Shown: positions 1 to 11,611, numbered from the stretch's first letter. The stretch is 64,000 nucleotides of DNA from Prosapia bicincta (GCA_036971475.1 JBAIZL010000067.1:25001-89000), one strand, 5' to 3'. The notes: generated by a model from the letters alone, not told the origin. Numbers and translations are program-made.

Positions 1-1015
1 AATGTCAGTGATTGTTCTACGTGGTCTATTTTTCAAGTTAGCATTTTTCTGTTAATTTTCGGCACTTCACTGTACTCCCGTTTGCCAAATTTAGTTAGTT
101 ATTACAATTTTATTTTATTTCAATTTTCTGTTTGTTTTAATAATAATTTTTCAAGAATTTACTAGCTTCTTCACACTTTACAATGTTTAATTAGACACTA
201 AATTAAATCCTTATTATTTAACCTTTGAATTTGTTATTCAAAATTTTGAAATTATCAATTTCTTAACTTGAGCGGTCATTCTGACCGTCCCAACACACAC
301 ACACAAGCACATACGTATCTTATAATAAATTATAAAAATCTATCATTGTTATCATTTTACTTAATTTATGCAACCCGATTTCGTTAGTTATTTAAATTAT
401 TACATTTTTAAATAATTGATTTTATTTCTCTTTGTTTGGTAATGGTTTCTGGTTTTTCTGACAATTTGTCAGTTTGAATATTACTTCACTAAGTATTGTG
501 AATAATAACAACATCGTGTGGGAAAAATGTATATCTGTGGATGAATAGAGTATAACAATAATACTACGAGTATGTTTAGAATGAGGAGAAGAATGAATAA
601 ATGAAGCCAATAACACCTGAAAATATGTTAGTATAGTATTTAGAGTAGCATAAAACGTATAAACGACTGGAATTAGGCTCAACATGGGTAATAGAAATAT
701 GTATAATAATTACCCGATGATAAAGTAAACAACTAGAAATTTTGTTAACCCTCTAGTTGAAAGATTGTCACCCAATTAAAAAATATTTAGGTTTTTTATT
801 ACTTCATAACAATTAATTAGTCAAATATTGTCTTTTAATCTCGCTTATAATGAACTGTTTTCCTAATTATAAAATATTTTATAGGTTCTTCTTTTTAACA
901 TTTTCTTAGTTACTTAGACATACCTTTAGACATAAAAATAATTAACATTGACCTAAGATTCTGGAATATTTTTATCCTCATTATAAGAAAAAAATTATTT
1001 CGAAAGTATTTTTAG
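1..1015 (+). other. Intron upstream of the first visible cathepsin L exon
   Basis: This stretch precedes the first recognisable cathepsin L exon and is probably part of the same gene's intron. It is AT-rich with a short CA run near 293-304. I found no sequence coding for the expected upstream CGSCWAF active-site segment, so that exon lies before the window. An 87-codon open frame on the minus strand (422-685) has no recognisable domain and is probably chance. Confidence 0.5.
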
Positions 1016-1207
1016 AGAGGGTCTTTGGAAGGACAGCATTTTCGTAAAGTGGGAACACTGATATCCTTAAGCGAACAAAATTTGGTCGACTGTTCTTATT
1101 CGTTTGGAGACCAAGGATGCTACGGAGGTTTAATGGACTATGCTTTTAAATATGTAAAGTTCAATCGAGGGATAGATACGGAGGAATCCTACCCGTATCA
1201 CGGTGAG
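1016..1207 (+). CDS. Cathepsin L-like cysteine protease, internal exon (post-Cys region)
   Basis: Codes for the segment of a papain-family (C1A) protease just after the catalytic Cys. It reads [10 protein letters not shown], then [11 protein letters not shown], then [14 protein letters not shown], and ends ESYPYHGE. These are signature stretches of cathepsin L, an endopeptidase of lysosomes or the gut lumen. The usual CNGG motif is CYGG here. The 5' splice site after codon GAG at 1205-1207 is a perfect GAG/GTGAGT, phase 0. The acceptor is one of three close AG dinucleotides (1014-1019), so the start is uncertain by a few bases. The catalytic Cys, propeptide and signal peptide are outside the window. 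The family assignment is firm; the exact paralogue cannot be named. Confidence 0.93.
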
Positions 1208-4200
1208 GTGAGTGTGTCTATTATATTTTTTAGTTTGAATTTCAAAGACCCAATTGAATTATTAATCTTTTAACTTGTTGTGCAAGGAATAAAAAATACG
1301 TAGGCCCTAACATATCAGAAACTAATAAAAAACGTTATGCTAGTATACAAATAAAAACAGAAAATAAAGGCTGGACATCAATTGAAATAGACGAAGATTG
1401 TAAATAACATGGAACTTATGTTAAATACAAAGTTAATAAAATATAAGGCATTTTCCTACACACAAATCTTAATATTGTGTTGCAAAAGATGGAAAATAAA
1501 TTATCAACTGTGATATTTCCATTATCAAATTAATTATAATTTATTCCCAGCTACGTTACATCCTGTGTAATTTCAATAAAAGTTGTTTAAAATGAATATC
1601 TTTCATCTGAATTTAATTTGCAAATCATGGAAAAATAATTAAATTTTATAAATTGATTGACGAAGTATAGTAATTTTAATTTCAACAAATAACCTAATAA
1701 AATAATGACAGGTTGTATCTCGTCGCAGAAATCAAAACCTACTTTAATAGTAAACGAATCCAATTGTTTTGCATTAAATATTGCGTCGTAATAAATCCAT
1801 AATAAGTTGTTGTGTTCAAGATTTTGAGCAATAATTGAGGCAAAACCATAAACCAACAAAAACGTTAAGCTATATTAAAAAAATTATTTTGGTTTATTTG
1901 TGTAATGTAAAGAACAACAGATTCACTTTCTCTATTATGGCTTCGTATAGGACTGAATGCAATAAAATTGAAACAGTACGAATACATACTAATGACACTA
2001 TAAACACATGCCAGTTAAATACAAACCTACAATGTTAAATATGAAAGTATTTTACAGTTATTTTAATAATGTACACTTTCTCAAAACAGAAATATGCAAT
2101 ACTTGCTTGTTTATTATTGAGCAAGTATAAAGTATCATGAATCCTTTCTCAAAATAAAATAAATACAATTTCATGACATGCATTGTAACTACACAATAAT
2201 TAATTTATTTCAATTCGATACAGAATGCCATGAAAAAAGTAGTTATACATGATGATTCGAAATAACTATTTTTTAAAATATATTTATGAAATATAAAAGC
2301 CGTGATACAAGTAATATATTATTATTTACTCCAGCCAAGATTGAACTATCTGTTTAGTGATAATAATCACGCAAGCCTAGTTGTAATTATACGGAGTAAT
2401 TGATAATGGGCATACATCGTGAAACTATCTCCCTCATAATAATATGTAAATGTGTGCATGTGTAGTCTATACTAGTAGCCTACGTTAAAGAGAGAAATAC
2501 ATTATAAATAAATTACTGCATTGTTAATGGTTTGTAGTGGTTATAAGGAAATCAGTATAGAATGATATTTTTCAGAATATTGTATAGTTTACTATTAAAT
2601 TTCACATGATTTTACGCATAGAACGTGTCCAAACCTGTTTCACACACATAGAATCAATGTTGCAATGTTTGTATATTTCGTATTGTTCCAAAGTGATTGT
2701 TTGAGAACATTACGAAATATACAAACCTAGTAACACACATACAAATGACATTCTAAATGAACAAACACGATACTGATTACTCATACTCCTCGATCCCATC
2801 ACTACTGACTTTCAAGAATAGAAACCGGGAAATACAACTGCAGCGATCCTATCGGCAGAAAGGAAATGCTGAAGTCATAAGACGAAAAAGTTACCATCAA
2901 GTGTAAGTTAACACTTTAACATCTTATATTAATAGATTGTATGGTTGCAAGTAATTTTATATTATAATAGATGAATAACAACCAGCTCGTCATGAACAAC
3001 AACAAAAATTCGAAAGGTTTTCACGGTTTTGCATATCAAGTTTATTTCGCCATATTTTATTTATTGGAGACTATAAGCAACTTTTTAGTAATCTGGAGGG
3101 CATTAGAGAATTCACTAAAACCTTCAGAGTTTTTAAGAAAGACTTTCCTATGATATAACATGGTCATTAAATGTATCTGTTACATATGTTACTTCTAAGT
3201 TGAAGGAATTAAACCCGTAAGGAGATGTAAAGGAAGGACGGTCTCGTACCATGCCTGACGAGCTCGGGTAATGGGTTTCTAAGTAAACTGTAAAACGAAT
3301 TCTTTCTTATTCTCTGATGAACTTGGCGTCGTGCAAGAAATAATATTTTCTGCTATATCTAAATCCTCAATGATGGAATGAGTTTTAGTTAGACCTTTGA
3401 AACGGAGGAATTTTTCTATTGTTAGTGACCACTCCTTTATTGGGTTATGGGAAATTTTCAGACTAGAAGAAGTAGAATTGAAAACTATTTATTTACTGAT
3501 GCATTAAACTCCCAGATCTTACAAACCTTCAAGTTGATACTTTGATTTCCTGTAATCTGCTTACATGCTATCTATTGCTGAAATGAATAAATGCTCCAGC
3601 GTTTTTGGAGGGTTTGAAAATATACTTCTACTTTAGTTTAAAAATCAATCACAGTTGCTATTTTTATATGTAAAAGTCGTCAGAAATGAAATAAATTGTA
3701 TCCCGTCTGACATGTTTATATTAGAAGACGCTTTAACAACGCTGCACGTTAAAGTTTTATAGCCTACAACAGTGTAACACGCAATGTCAAACCTCCCCTG
3801 ACTAACGTTTGGAATTTCCCTCTAATGACTAACATACATTAACATACACATTGACACGTATTATTACCTAATGATATATACAAATAACAGTTTTCCAGTA
3901 TAACTTTAGTAATATTGTCTCATTTTCCAATAATGTAGAAAGTATAAACAAAAAAAACTTAGTAAACAAGTAACGGAATCACAATAAATACAAAACTTAA
4001 CCATTTAATGTGGGTAATTAAGCAACTCTAGAGCATAACATTTAGACCTTGAGACATTAGCCATCATGCATGAAAAGATTGCCAGACCTGGATGTTAAAG
4101 TGCAAAATCCCTTCAACGTCTTTATAACAAGTTTATATAAATGTACTTTATTTAGAAGATTTTTAAACAAACTTGCTTGCAAAAGTAATTTAATTTGAAA

Positions 4201-4276
4201 TAAGACTGGACGTTCTTACTTGCATATATTTTACGAGAATTTAAATTAATACTTGGATATACTTGAAACTATACAG
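1208..4276 (+). other. Cathepsin L intron (3.07 kb)
   Basis: The intron runs from GTGAGT at 1208 to ACTATACAG at 4276 and is phase 0 on both sides, so the two exons join in frame. It is AT-rich. It contains one Penelope-like fragment (about 2660-3010). Short open frames at 1587-2038 and 2971-3153 show no domain; the latter lies in the PLE tail. I see nothing else between 3010 and 4276. Confidence 0.85.
2660..3010 (+). mobile_element. Penelope-like element (PLE-B) 3'-end fragment
   Basis: In plus orientation this resembles the tail of a PLE endonuclease ORF, with degenerate YEIYKHSNTHTNDILNEQ, followed by the same 3' non-coding sequence found at 9110-9300 and 20630-20800. The shared parts include a GTGTAAGTTAAC core and a terminal AACAACCAGCTCGTCATGAA. 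The 5' edge is a hairpin: about 22 bases at 2668-2690 recur inverted at 2704-2727. This resembles the inverted 5' junctions of the other PLE copies in the window. The hammerhead core at about 2868-2895 is damaged: bases are missing between CTGAAG and stem II. It is a dead, truncated insertion. Confidence 0.7.
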
Positions 4277-4442
4277 GAACAAAGATGCAGAGACCGTCCT
4301 TCAAGTTCAGGCTGCAACTGCACAGGTTACGTTCACATCAAAAGTGGCAGCGAGCTGAGTCTACAGGCGGCGGTGGCTACCATAGGGCCTGTATCTGTTG
4401 CTATTGACGCCAGCAGAGACTCTTTCATGAATTACAAAAGCG
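4277..4442 (+). CDS. Cathepsin L-like cysteine protease, second visible exon
   Basis: Codes for EEQRCRDRPSSSGCNCTGYV (first residue from the previous exon), then HIKSGSELSLQAAVATIGP and VSVAIDASRDSFMNYKSG. This matches the stretch of cathepsin L between the YPY motif and the catalytic His, including the conserved AVATxGPVSVAIDA block. The acceptor is ACTATACAG/GAA and the donor is AGCG/GTAAGT, leaving one base (phase 1) that combines with GA of the next exon to give Gly. The GCNC pair adds Cys residues not usual at this position, where relatives have GATDTGYV-like sequence. The frame is intact. Confidence 0.93.
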
Positions 4443-6654
4443 GTAAGTATTACAAATTTAGCATAAATGATTATCTCACCAGAAAACATTGTTCCTGGAT
4501 GCTAGTATTTCCTAACGACTCTTTCGACTTGATATTTAATTAAATTTGAGCTTGGTATCACTAGATAGAATTAAAAAACATGCATCTGAAATATATATTT
4601 TCATTCGGTTATAGTCAGCGTTTGATGTAATAGTGTGTATTTCTTTTGAAGTCATGGTAGTTATGTTAACTCACAATCTAAACTCAAATCTAAGAAGTAT
4701 TTTGATTGCAAATAAATAACAAAAGTTATTGTTCAATAGAAGCTGAGTAACATTTATTTTTCGGTAATTAAAGTTAGAAATAGGCAGTCGTGTGAAACTC
4801 TTACTGATGTGAGAAATATAGTTAACAGGGTAGGTTAGATTAAGATAGGTTAGGTTGGAAGAAATGGACTCGAAAAAATGAAATCTTTATGCTTTTTTAT
4901 GAGTTATGTAACTTTTTCAGTAAAAGAATTGTATTATAAACTTATTTCAACTAATTTATTTATGTTCCTTAATCTTCTTAATGAAAAATAGTTTCACCAT
5001 AAAAAAGTTATTATTTTATGTATTATTATATCTATAATTATATTATTATTATTATTATGCGTTGCAGAAAACAAACAATAATATTCTAGCCGTACTTACA
5101 ATATATAATGAATGCGAATGCCTTATTTCAATTGTTGTCTGATAAATGGTCCTTGAAAATGTCAATATAATAATTAAATTGATAAATAATTTATAAACGT
5201 TATTTTTATGATAATTCTTGTTTCTAAAATATCTATTGAAGAATATATTAGTAATCGTAATTTCGTATTATTTTAGAATACTTTACGCTATAAACTATTA
5301 ACAATATTTCATTGATATTACTCTCATTAAATATCGTAAATTTCTACAGCATCGACAATGGTTTATTCATCTATATTTGTAGTACGAGGATGTTCTAAAA
5401 TCTTTGCCACAGGTTAATTATAGTCTGAAGTAGAGAATAATTGTATAGAAAGGTTTTTAAGTACCGCCTCTTCACTACACTGCATTAATAAATGATTACA
5501 CAGTCCTATATCAAGTAAAATCTATTATTTATACAACTCATCATTAATAGCATCAGAACATTATAATTAGAAACAAATGCATTAAATGAAGTAAATGTGA
5601 AATAAGATTAGTAATACTAAATACTAAATACTGAAGCTTTCAACTTTTACATACATTATAATTGAAATTATATTTAAATTCAATGATAATCAATATATTA
5701 TCTTTACAATCGACAAAAAGCAGTGTATTTGTTAGTGAGTTATATTCTCTTTTAAGAAAACTAAACCTAAATGGACACTTCGTATTTTAATTTCAGTATA
5801 GTTGCGAGTATATAGTAATTTAGAATAACATAGTGGTTTGGTTTATAATGAAACCTAGGTTTTAGAAATGCATCGTGCATGTGGTGTCGAAGAGTGAGGT
5901 TAAATGTTGTTTTAGTTTCGGTGCGTCAGAAGCTATTTTAATTTTTTTATCACGTCATAAGTTTTAATCCACGTTTATTATCGATTGCAATATCGACGAT
6001 GTGTGAAATCGATATAAATAACTAATCCAATTATACCACTGTAATTAGGCAAAAAAATAATCATAATATCAATTTACAAATACAAAAAATTACAAAAATG
6101 TTCTAATTTCTAAAATAAAATATTACTGTAATTCCAATACTACTAACATATTGAACCAAGTTAACAGTAAAATAAGTAATAAAAAATTAAGTAAATTCTG
6201 ACTCAGGTTAACAAAGAAAAATTTTATTTTAGTTACTCTGGAGCACTATTTATGATATTGTGTGGTAGCCATAGCAACAGTTTAAGGTTGTACAATGGAG
6301 GCTTCGACGACAACCAGTTGCGGGAAAAAATTCATATACATTTTGGAGAAATATATTTCTAGGTATTGGAAAGTTGCCAAGGCGCGTTAGACTTCGAACA
6401 TAGAGATTCTCAACATCAATTGTCGTCAATTATAGGTTAAAAAAAATGTATTTGAACTTTATTAGAGGATTAAAAACCTATTTTATTAACGATTGAAAAT
6501 GTGTACAAGATATATATCAGACGAGTGTCAGCTAATAGAAGGGATGTAATAAAAATAACTTGCTTCTAATTAGAATAAAAATATTGGAAAAACTTAAATG
6601 CCACAAAGATAACATAATTAAAAATAACTAACAACACGAATTACCTAAACTTAA

Positions 6655-6698
6655 ACCCTTAGTAAATTTCTATGACCATGTTGTCATCATCAGAGAGT
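6655..6698 (-). ncRNA. Degenerate hammerhead-ribozyme-like motif, PLE-type relic
   Basis: Read on the minus strand: ACTCT, then CTGATGA, then a hairpin TGAC(AACATG)GTCA, then GAAA, and later AGGGT, which can pair with ACTCT (one G-U). This is the order of a type I hammerhead: stem I, CUGANGA, stem II, GAAA, short stem III, stem I. Two extra bases precede GAAA, and stem III is not palindromic as it is in the better copies in this window. No PLE protein is visible next to it. Probably a decayed retroelement end. Confidence 0.35.
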
Positions 6699-7484
6699 CT
6701 TATTACAAAATTACAATCTATAAATCAGTAAATTACAAATTAGACTAACGTTTGTAATAGTCATCGAAGTGTACATATTGGTTTAATCTAGGCTAACTTG
6801 TATTATTAGTTATTTTTGATTATGTTTGTGGTATTTGTGTTTCTTCTAATTTAATAATTATAATATATTGTATCACTATGTTCTTGATAATGTATAATTA
6901 TTTTTGAAACAAACTTCTTCAGTTAAATTAAATTTGGGTACAACAGCATTGAAATTATCTTCTCAAGATTTGGAAACAGAAACGGCAGCTGCTCTTGCAA
7001 TTTAACAGCCTTCGCTTAGCAACCCAGTACATCAACTAAATTTAAACAGATATAGTGTATAAATCCCATTTATTGATAAATCTGGAAAAACGACCTCGCT
7101 AACCGAGACTTTTACTTCATTCAAACGGTATCCAAAAAGTGACTAAACATAGATAGGGAAATTCACGATAATTTTAGTTACCATTCGTACTTTTAGAGTA
7201 CTGAACGAACTGACAATAGATATAAAAGTAGATTTTTTTAAAACATTACTGGTAAATAAGGCATTTTAATGCGTGGAATTAAGTGTATTTATATATATGG
7301 GATAATATAACAGGCCCTGTACTAAGCCAAAAATATTATGACTTCTAAATCCTATTTTGTCAATTACATTTACACATTAAAACATGAAAAAAAAGTATTT
7401 TAATAACGAAAGAATTTGATTAGGAACAAGTCAAATAAATTATATAAAATTTAGAAGGTATAGAAAAATAATGAAAAACTATCA

Positions 7485-7939
7485 GAATATTTAGTATAAT
7501 ATTTAATATAGAATAAGAATATTTAGTATAATATTTAATATAGAATAAGAATATTTAGTATAATATTTAATATAGAATAAGAGTATTTAGTATAATATTT
7601 AATATAGAATAAGAATATTTAGTATAATATTTAATATAGAATAAGAATATTTAGTATATTATTTAATATAGAATAAGAATATTTAGTATAATATTTAATA
7701 TAGAATAAGAATATTTAGTATAATAATTAATATAGAATAAGAATATTTAGTATAATATTTAATATAGAATAAGAATATTTAGTCTAATATTTAATATAGA
7801 ATAAGAATATTTAGTATAATATTTAATATAGAATAAGAATATTTAGTATAATATTTAATATAGAATAAGAATATTTAGTATAATATTTAATATAGAATAA
7901 GAATATTTAGTATAATATTTAATATAGAATAAGAATATT
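7485..7939. repeat. Minisatellite, 14 tandem copies of a 32-bp unit
   Basis: The unit begins GAATATTTAGTATAATATTT and ends AATATAGAATAA. Fourteen copies fit 7485-7932 exactly, followed by a partial unit. Copies differ by single bases (for example near 7582, 7660, 7725 and 7784) and none shows an indel. The array lies within the last cathepsin L intron, and the unit is almost purely A/T. Confidence 0.95.
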
Positions 7940-8658
7940 CAAAAATGTACAGTGTAAACAGGGAAACAGTTCATAAGAAAAAAAAGCAACGTATTAAGTG
8001 TCTTTCATAAAAAACAATTAATTTGATTTAAAAAAACATTAAAGGAAATATAAAGGCCCAGCTTTGGTCTTAGCAAGGAGGAATTACAGGAGGGGCTTAA
8101 TTAAACGAAATGAAAAATACTAGAAAAAGCGCTTTTAGTTTTTGAAGTGAACACTTTTTTAGCCACTCTAAACACTTTATATATTTTAGATAATCAGTAG
8201 AAATTTTTGAAAAAAACATTGCTGATTTTCTATTCAATCGAATTTAGTTAGAACTTATGTTTAACTATAACCCGAACGTTTGCGAATTATAACTATATCT
8301 ATGACGAAGTAAAGTCGTTTCATAATGTGAAAAGCAGCACTTTATTAAAAGTCTTAACTTCAGAATATAAAAATATAAAAATTTTAAGCCTGTTATAATT
8401 GAAATTAAATCATTTACGTTTGACGCATTTATGAAATAAATGACAATAAAAAATTACAATGAACAAAATATAGTACTTAACCAAAACCCATTTTGTTATA
8501 AAATTACTGAAATCCAATAATTAAATTTAATAAAACGAAACTAACTAACATCATAAAGGTTATACATGACTGGATAACTGAAAATCGTTTGGGATATTAT
8601 AGAAAATAAAGCTACCCTCTATTCATAAAACAAGTACCTTTAATCAGTATATACTGTC

Positions 8659-8659
8659 C

Positions 8660-8723
<64 letters not shown>
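8659..8723. repeat. (TA)n microsatellite beside PLE-B
   Basis: A pure TA tract of about 64 bp ends about 35 bp before the left end of the PLE-B insertion at 8757. (TA)n tracts also flank the PLE-A copies elsewhere in the window. Confidence 0.95.
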
Positions 8724-8725
<2 letters not shown>

Positions 8726-8829
8726 AAAAATCCAATTGTTAAGAAAACTATATATTCAAAGACACTTTGATATTACTTGCGACCAGACGTTTTTTTAACT
8801 ATAATTTATTAAAGTGTTAACTTACACAT

Positions 8830-8865
8830 GGAGGAAACGTTTTTGTCTGACGACTTCTTCAGCCT
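8830..8865 (-). ncRNA. Hammerhead-like motif of PLE-B, left arm, mutated core
   Basis: Minus strand: TAGG, CTGAAGA, an extra A, hairpin GTC(GTCA)GAC, then AAAA where the essential GAAA should be, a palindromic AACGTT and CCTCC. The layout is that of the intact copy at 9147-9182, but the first G of GAAA is lost, so cleavage is not expected. Confidence 0.5.
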
Positions 8866-9146
8866 AATATTTTTTCCGCTAGGATTGCGCCGTTGTGTTT
8901 TTTTTGGTACCAATATTTGAAAGTTAAAAGTGATGTGATCGAAGAGTATGTGTGATTTGTGTCGCATCTGTTCATTTAGGATGGCATTTTTGTGTATGTT
9001 GCTACGTCTGTGTATTTCATATTGTTCTAGTGTGTTAAATGTATGGCCTTTGTTGCATGTACATACTCTTTCGATTACATCACTACAATTTCCACACATT
9101 GGTACCAAAAAAGCATAGCTGCAGCAACCCTAGCGGCAAAAGATAT

Positions 9147-9182
9147 GAGGCTGAAGAAGTCGTAAGACGAAAACGTTACCTC
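9147..9182 (+). ncRNA. Hammerhead ribozyme motif, PLE-B, core intact
   Basis: Stem I GAGG (9147-9150) pairs with CCTC (9179-9182). The core CTGAAGA fits CUGANGA. One extra A (9158) precedes stem II GTC(GTAA)GAC, then GAAA follows. Stem III is the self-complementary AACGTT, and A9178 is at the cleavage position. Minimal hammerheads of this kind, with a tiny stem III that favours dimers, are described from the ends of metazoan Penelope-like elements. Activity is inferred only from the fold. The single extra base before stem II departs from the canonical core. Confidence 0.7.
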
Positions 9183-10750
9183 CGAGTGTAAGGTAACAAT
9201 TTAAAAACTTATAGTTAACAAAACGTCTGGTCGCAAGTAATATCAAAGTGTAATAAGTGATTAACAACCAGCTCGTCATGAACAGCAACAAGATTTCGAT
9301 ATTTATTTAAAATCTATAAATGCTAAAAGACGGTAAAAAACAAAGAATACTTTAAATAAGTATTAAAAATAGAAAAAAGTGATTATATAAAAGCCAGTTG
9401 GTAAAACGACGGAAGGGGTGCGGACGGATGAAAAAAAGGATAGACAATAGTTACAATATTCGGCAAACAGAAGAGAAGGTGAATAACCAAATAATACAAG
9501 AAAGTCCATGACAGAACAGGACGGAGAGAAATCTTAGATGGAATATAGTAACGATTTGAAAAGACATTCAGCACAAAGATAAAAAACAACCTTTAATAAA
9601 GAAATCAAAGAAAAAATACAAGTTTTACGTTACTTTTGAAATTAAAAGCAAAATGTTTAAATGAAAGGAAAATTTCTGAATGGAAGCCAATATAAAAGAT
9701 TCTTTTAAAGTGGCTTCTAGTATATTAATAGAATAATACATAAAACATTAGAGAAATTGTATTCAGCATTTTTTTAAAAGGTGGTAACACAAATAAATAT
9801 TCTACTAAGCATACTCTGCCTTACAAATTGTAACTCGATTGCTGATATGAAAGTGTTAGACTACATCTCTTTATATTTGGAGATAAGTTTTAACTAAATA
9901 TTCTTAATAATTACTAATTTTACAAACAAATTTATACAGTTTTAGACAGGGTACTAGGTGAAATCACCAAATAGAAATACGGATTGAATTTCTTCGCCTT
10001 CAGGTAAATTTATCCTATACATGAATTCACATTGATTTTTAAAATTATTTACAATCGATTTGGTAGCAGTTTGTTATAGATAATTTCAGTTTCACAATAT
10101 TTGAACAGAAACTTTTAAGCCTATTTGGGAGAAGAAACTATATATATTTTTATACAAATTCTGTTTTATATTTTAAAGTTAATAATTTCACTTAATTTTA
10201 TGACTAATATTATCTATATCTAATGTTCTCTTTAACTTTATTTTTACTGTATCATAAATTCTCTCCTAAATGTGAGAATGTATATTTTCTTTAACAAATA
10301 TTACACCTAATTTTTTATTTTATTCTACAATATTGAATATTTTATCTGTTAATTATTAAATACACTTTTCCTTTCATCCTATGTTGTAATAACTGAATCT
10401 TATTTCTAAATATTTTGAGATTATGCTTCATAATTCCAAACCTATATCGAACCACTATGTAAGTATCTATATCGAATTGACATTTTAAAATGGGTACAAT
10501 ACAACCTTTTACCTACTTGTAATTATGTTTTTAATTTTATGAATTTTCCAATTTCCGTATCGGAAAGTGTAACATAAAATATTAAATTGGAGTTAATTGT
10601 AACTCCAGCCTGAAACTAACAGAAATACCTATTTGGATGGACTATTTCTACTTTACTGGTTTATTGAAAGTAGCTAATTCCCTACGGGAATATTTTGAAG
10701 TTGTTATATGTTCAAAAAGTGCTTCAAGTACTACAGACACATGAGCTTAG

Positions 10751-10751
<1 letters not shown>

Positions 10752-10788
<37 letters not shown>

Positions 10789-10806
10789 ACACACACACAC
10801 ACACAG

Positions 10807-10835
<29 letters not shown>
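10752..10835 (+). repeat. (CA)n microsatellite just upstream of the last cathepsin L exon
   Basis: About 84 bp of CA with two interruptions (a T near 10784 and a G near 10806). It ends about 42 bp before the acceptor of the terminal exon. Open frames of His-Thr repeats over it are artefacts. Confidence 0.95.
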
Positions 10836-10839
<4 letters not shown>

Positions 10840-10877
10840 TTTACTCTGATTACTGTGAAAACCAATTTATCTTCCAG

Positions 10878-11086
10878 GAATTTACTACGAACCAGAATGC
10901 AGTTCTATTGACCTTGACCACGGTGTGCTAGTAGTTGGATACGGCACAACTAGTGACGGAAAAGACTTTTGGATTGTGAAGAACTCTTGGGGAACGAAAT
11001 GGGGCGAAAAAGGGTACATTCGGATGTCACGGAATCGCCACAACAATTGCGGGATTGTGACAGCGGCTAGCTACCCTCTGATGTAG
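10878..11086 (+). CDS. Cathepsin L-like cysteine protease, terminal exon with catalytic His and Asn
   Basis: Completes the protease: [20 protein letters not shown], then [20 protein letters not shown], then [20 protein letters not shown], ending VTAASYPLM and TAG at 11084-11086. The catalytic His is in LDHGV and the catalytic Asn in VKNSWG. The Cys of EPEC and of NNCGI correspond to conserved disulfide positions. The exon begins after ATCTTCCAG and its first two bases complete a Gly codon begun in the previous exon. The frame is intact to the usual SYPxM/V end of cathepsin L, so the gene looks functional in what can be seen. Cathepsin L-like enzymes serve lysosomal turnover and, in many arthropods, gut digestion; which applies here cannot be told. 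Confidence 0.97.
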
Positions 11087-11560
11087 ATGCTGTTTTGTAG
11101 CATTTCTACAACTACTATATTAATCATAAGAGATTTATTGATCAACAATTTACTAATCATGTTTTTAGTTATGTACTCTTTCTATTATTATTTTTTAATT
11201 CTTTTCATTAGTAGTTTAATTATTAGCATATGTAATCTAATATGTAATCTATTTTTATAAAATTTCTTTTATTATTATTATTCATACGTTTTGTAAAAGA
11301 GTATATAGTAATATGTTATTTTATTTATCAGACAATATACACTCTGACAATAAAAATGTTATCCCCTTATGTTGTAATGATATGATCATTTTACTACGGT
11401 CAGAAGTTAATACATTTATTACAAAAGAAAGGAATATTTGTACTTGCCTTAAAATACAGAGAACACTATTAACACCAACAATTAAAATGCCTAGAAATAC
11501 ATCTTGCTTTTTATAAAAGCAGATTATATTTTTGTAAATAACCCACCAAATAAAATAATT
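11087..11560 (+). promoter_or_regulatory. Cathepsin L 3' UTR with candidate poly(A) signals
   Basis: AT-rich sequence follows the stop codon. AATAAA hexamers occur at 11349-11354 and 11549-11554; either could serve as the cleavage signal. The true 3' end cannot be chosen without transcripts. The 67-codon frame at 11313-11516 falls within this region and has no recognisable domain. Confidence 0.45.
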
Positions 11561-11608
11561 TTACCTAAAAAGAGGTTCAACTTTTATTTCTAATTACAAT
11601 TGTAAAAA

Positions 11609-11611
<3 letters not shown>

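Larger units (their letters stand above)
8757..9300. mobile_element. PLE-B insertion, two 3' ends back to back
   Basis: The minus-strand half (9108 to 8757) codes for the tail of a PLE GIY-YIG endonuclease ORF: CNKGHTFNTLEQYEIHRRSN, then HKNAILNEQ and HILFDHITF. It then runs into 3' non-coding sequence with a hammerhead motif. The plus-strand half (about 9099-9300) repeats that 3' sequence inverted: ggtaccaaaa, a CTGAAGA core at 9151, and caagtaatatcaaagtgt at about 9233-9250. The arms are roughly 150 bp each with a spacer of about 190 bp. Neither half carries an RT domain, so this is a non-autonomous derivative or a decayed template-jump product inside a cathepsin L intron. Confidence 0.75.
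4443..10877 (+). other. Cathepsin L last intron (6.4 kb)
   Basis: The intron runs from GTAAGT at 4443 to ATCTTCCAG ending at 10877. It holds a hammerhead-like relic (6655-6698), a 32-bp minisatellite (7485-7939), a (TA)n tract, a palindromic PLE-B insertion (8757-9300) and a (CA)n tract (10752-10835). Outside these I see only AT-rich sequence. A short TAGGTTAG-like cluster near 4828-4857 recalls the insect telomere repeat but is too short and irregular to call. Confidence 0.85.

Noticed and set aside
4828..4857. TAGGTTAG-like cluster resembling the insect telomere repeat
   Set aside because: Only a few irregular units in a gene intron; likely chance in AT-rich DNA.
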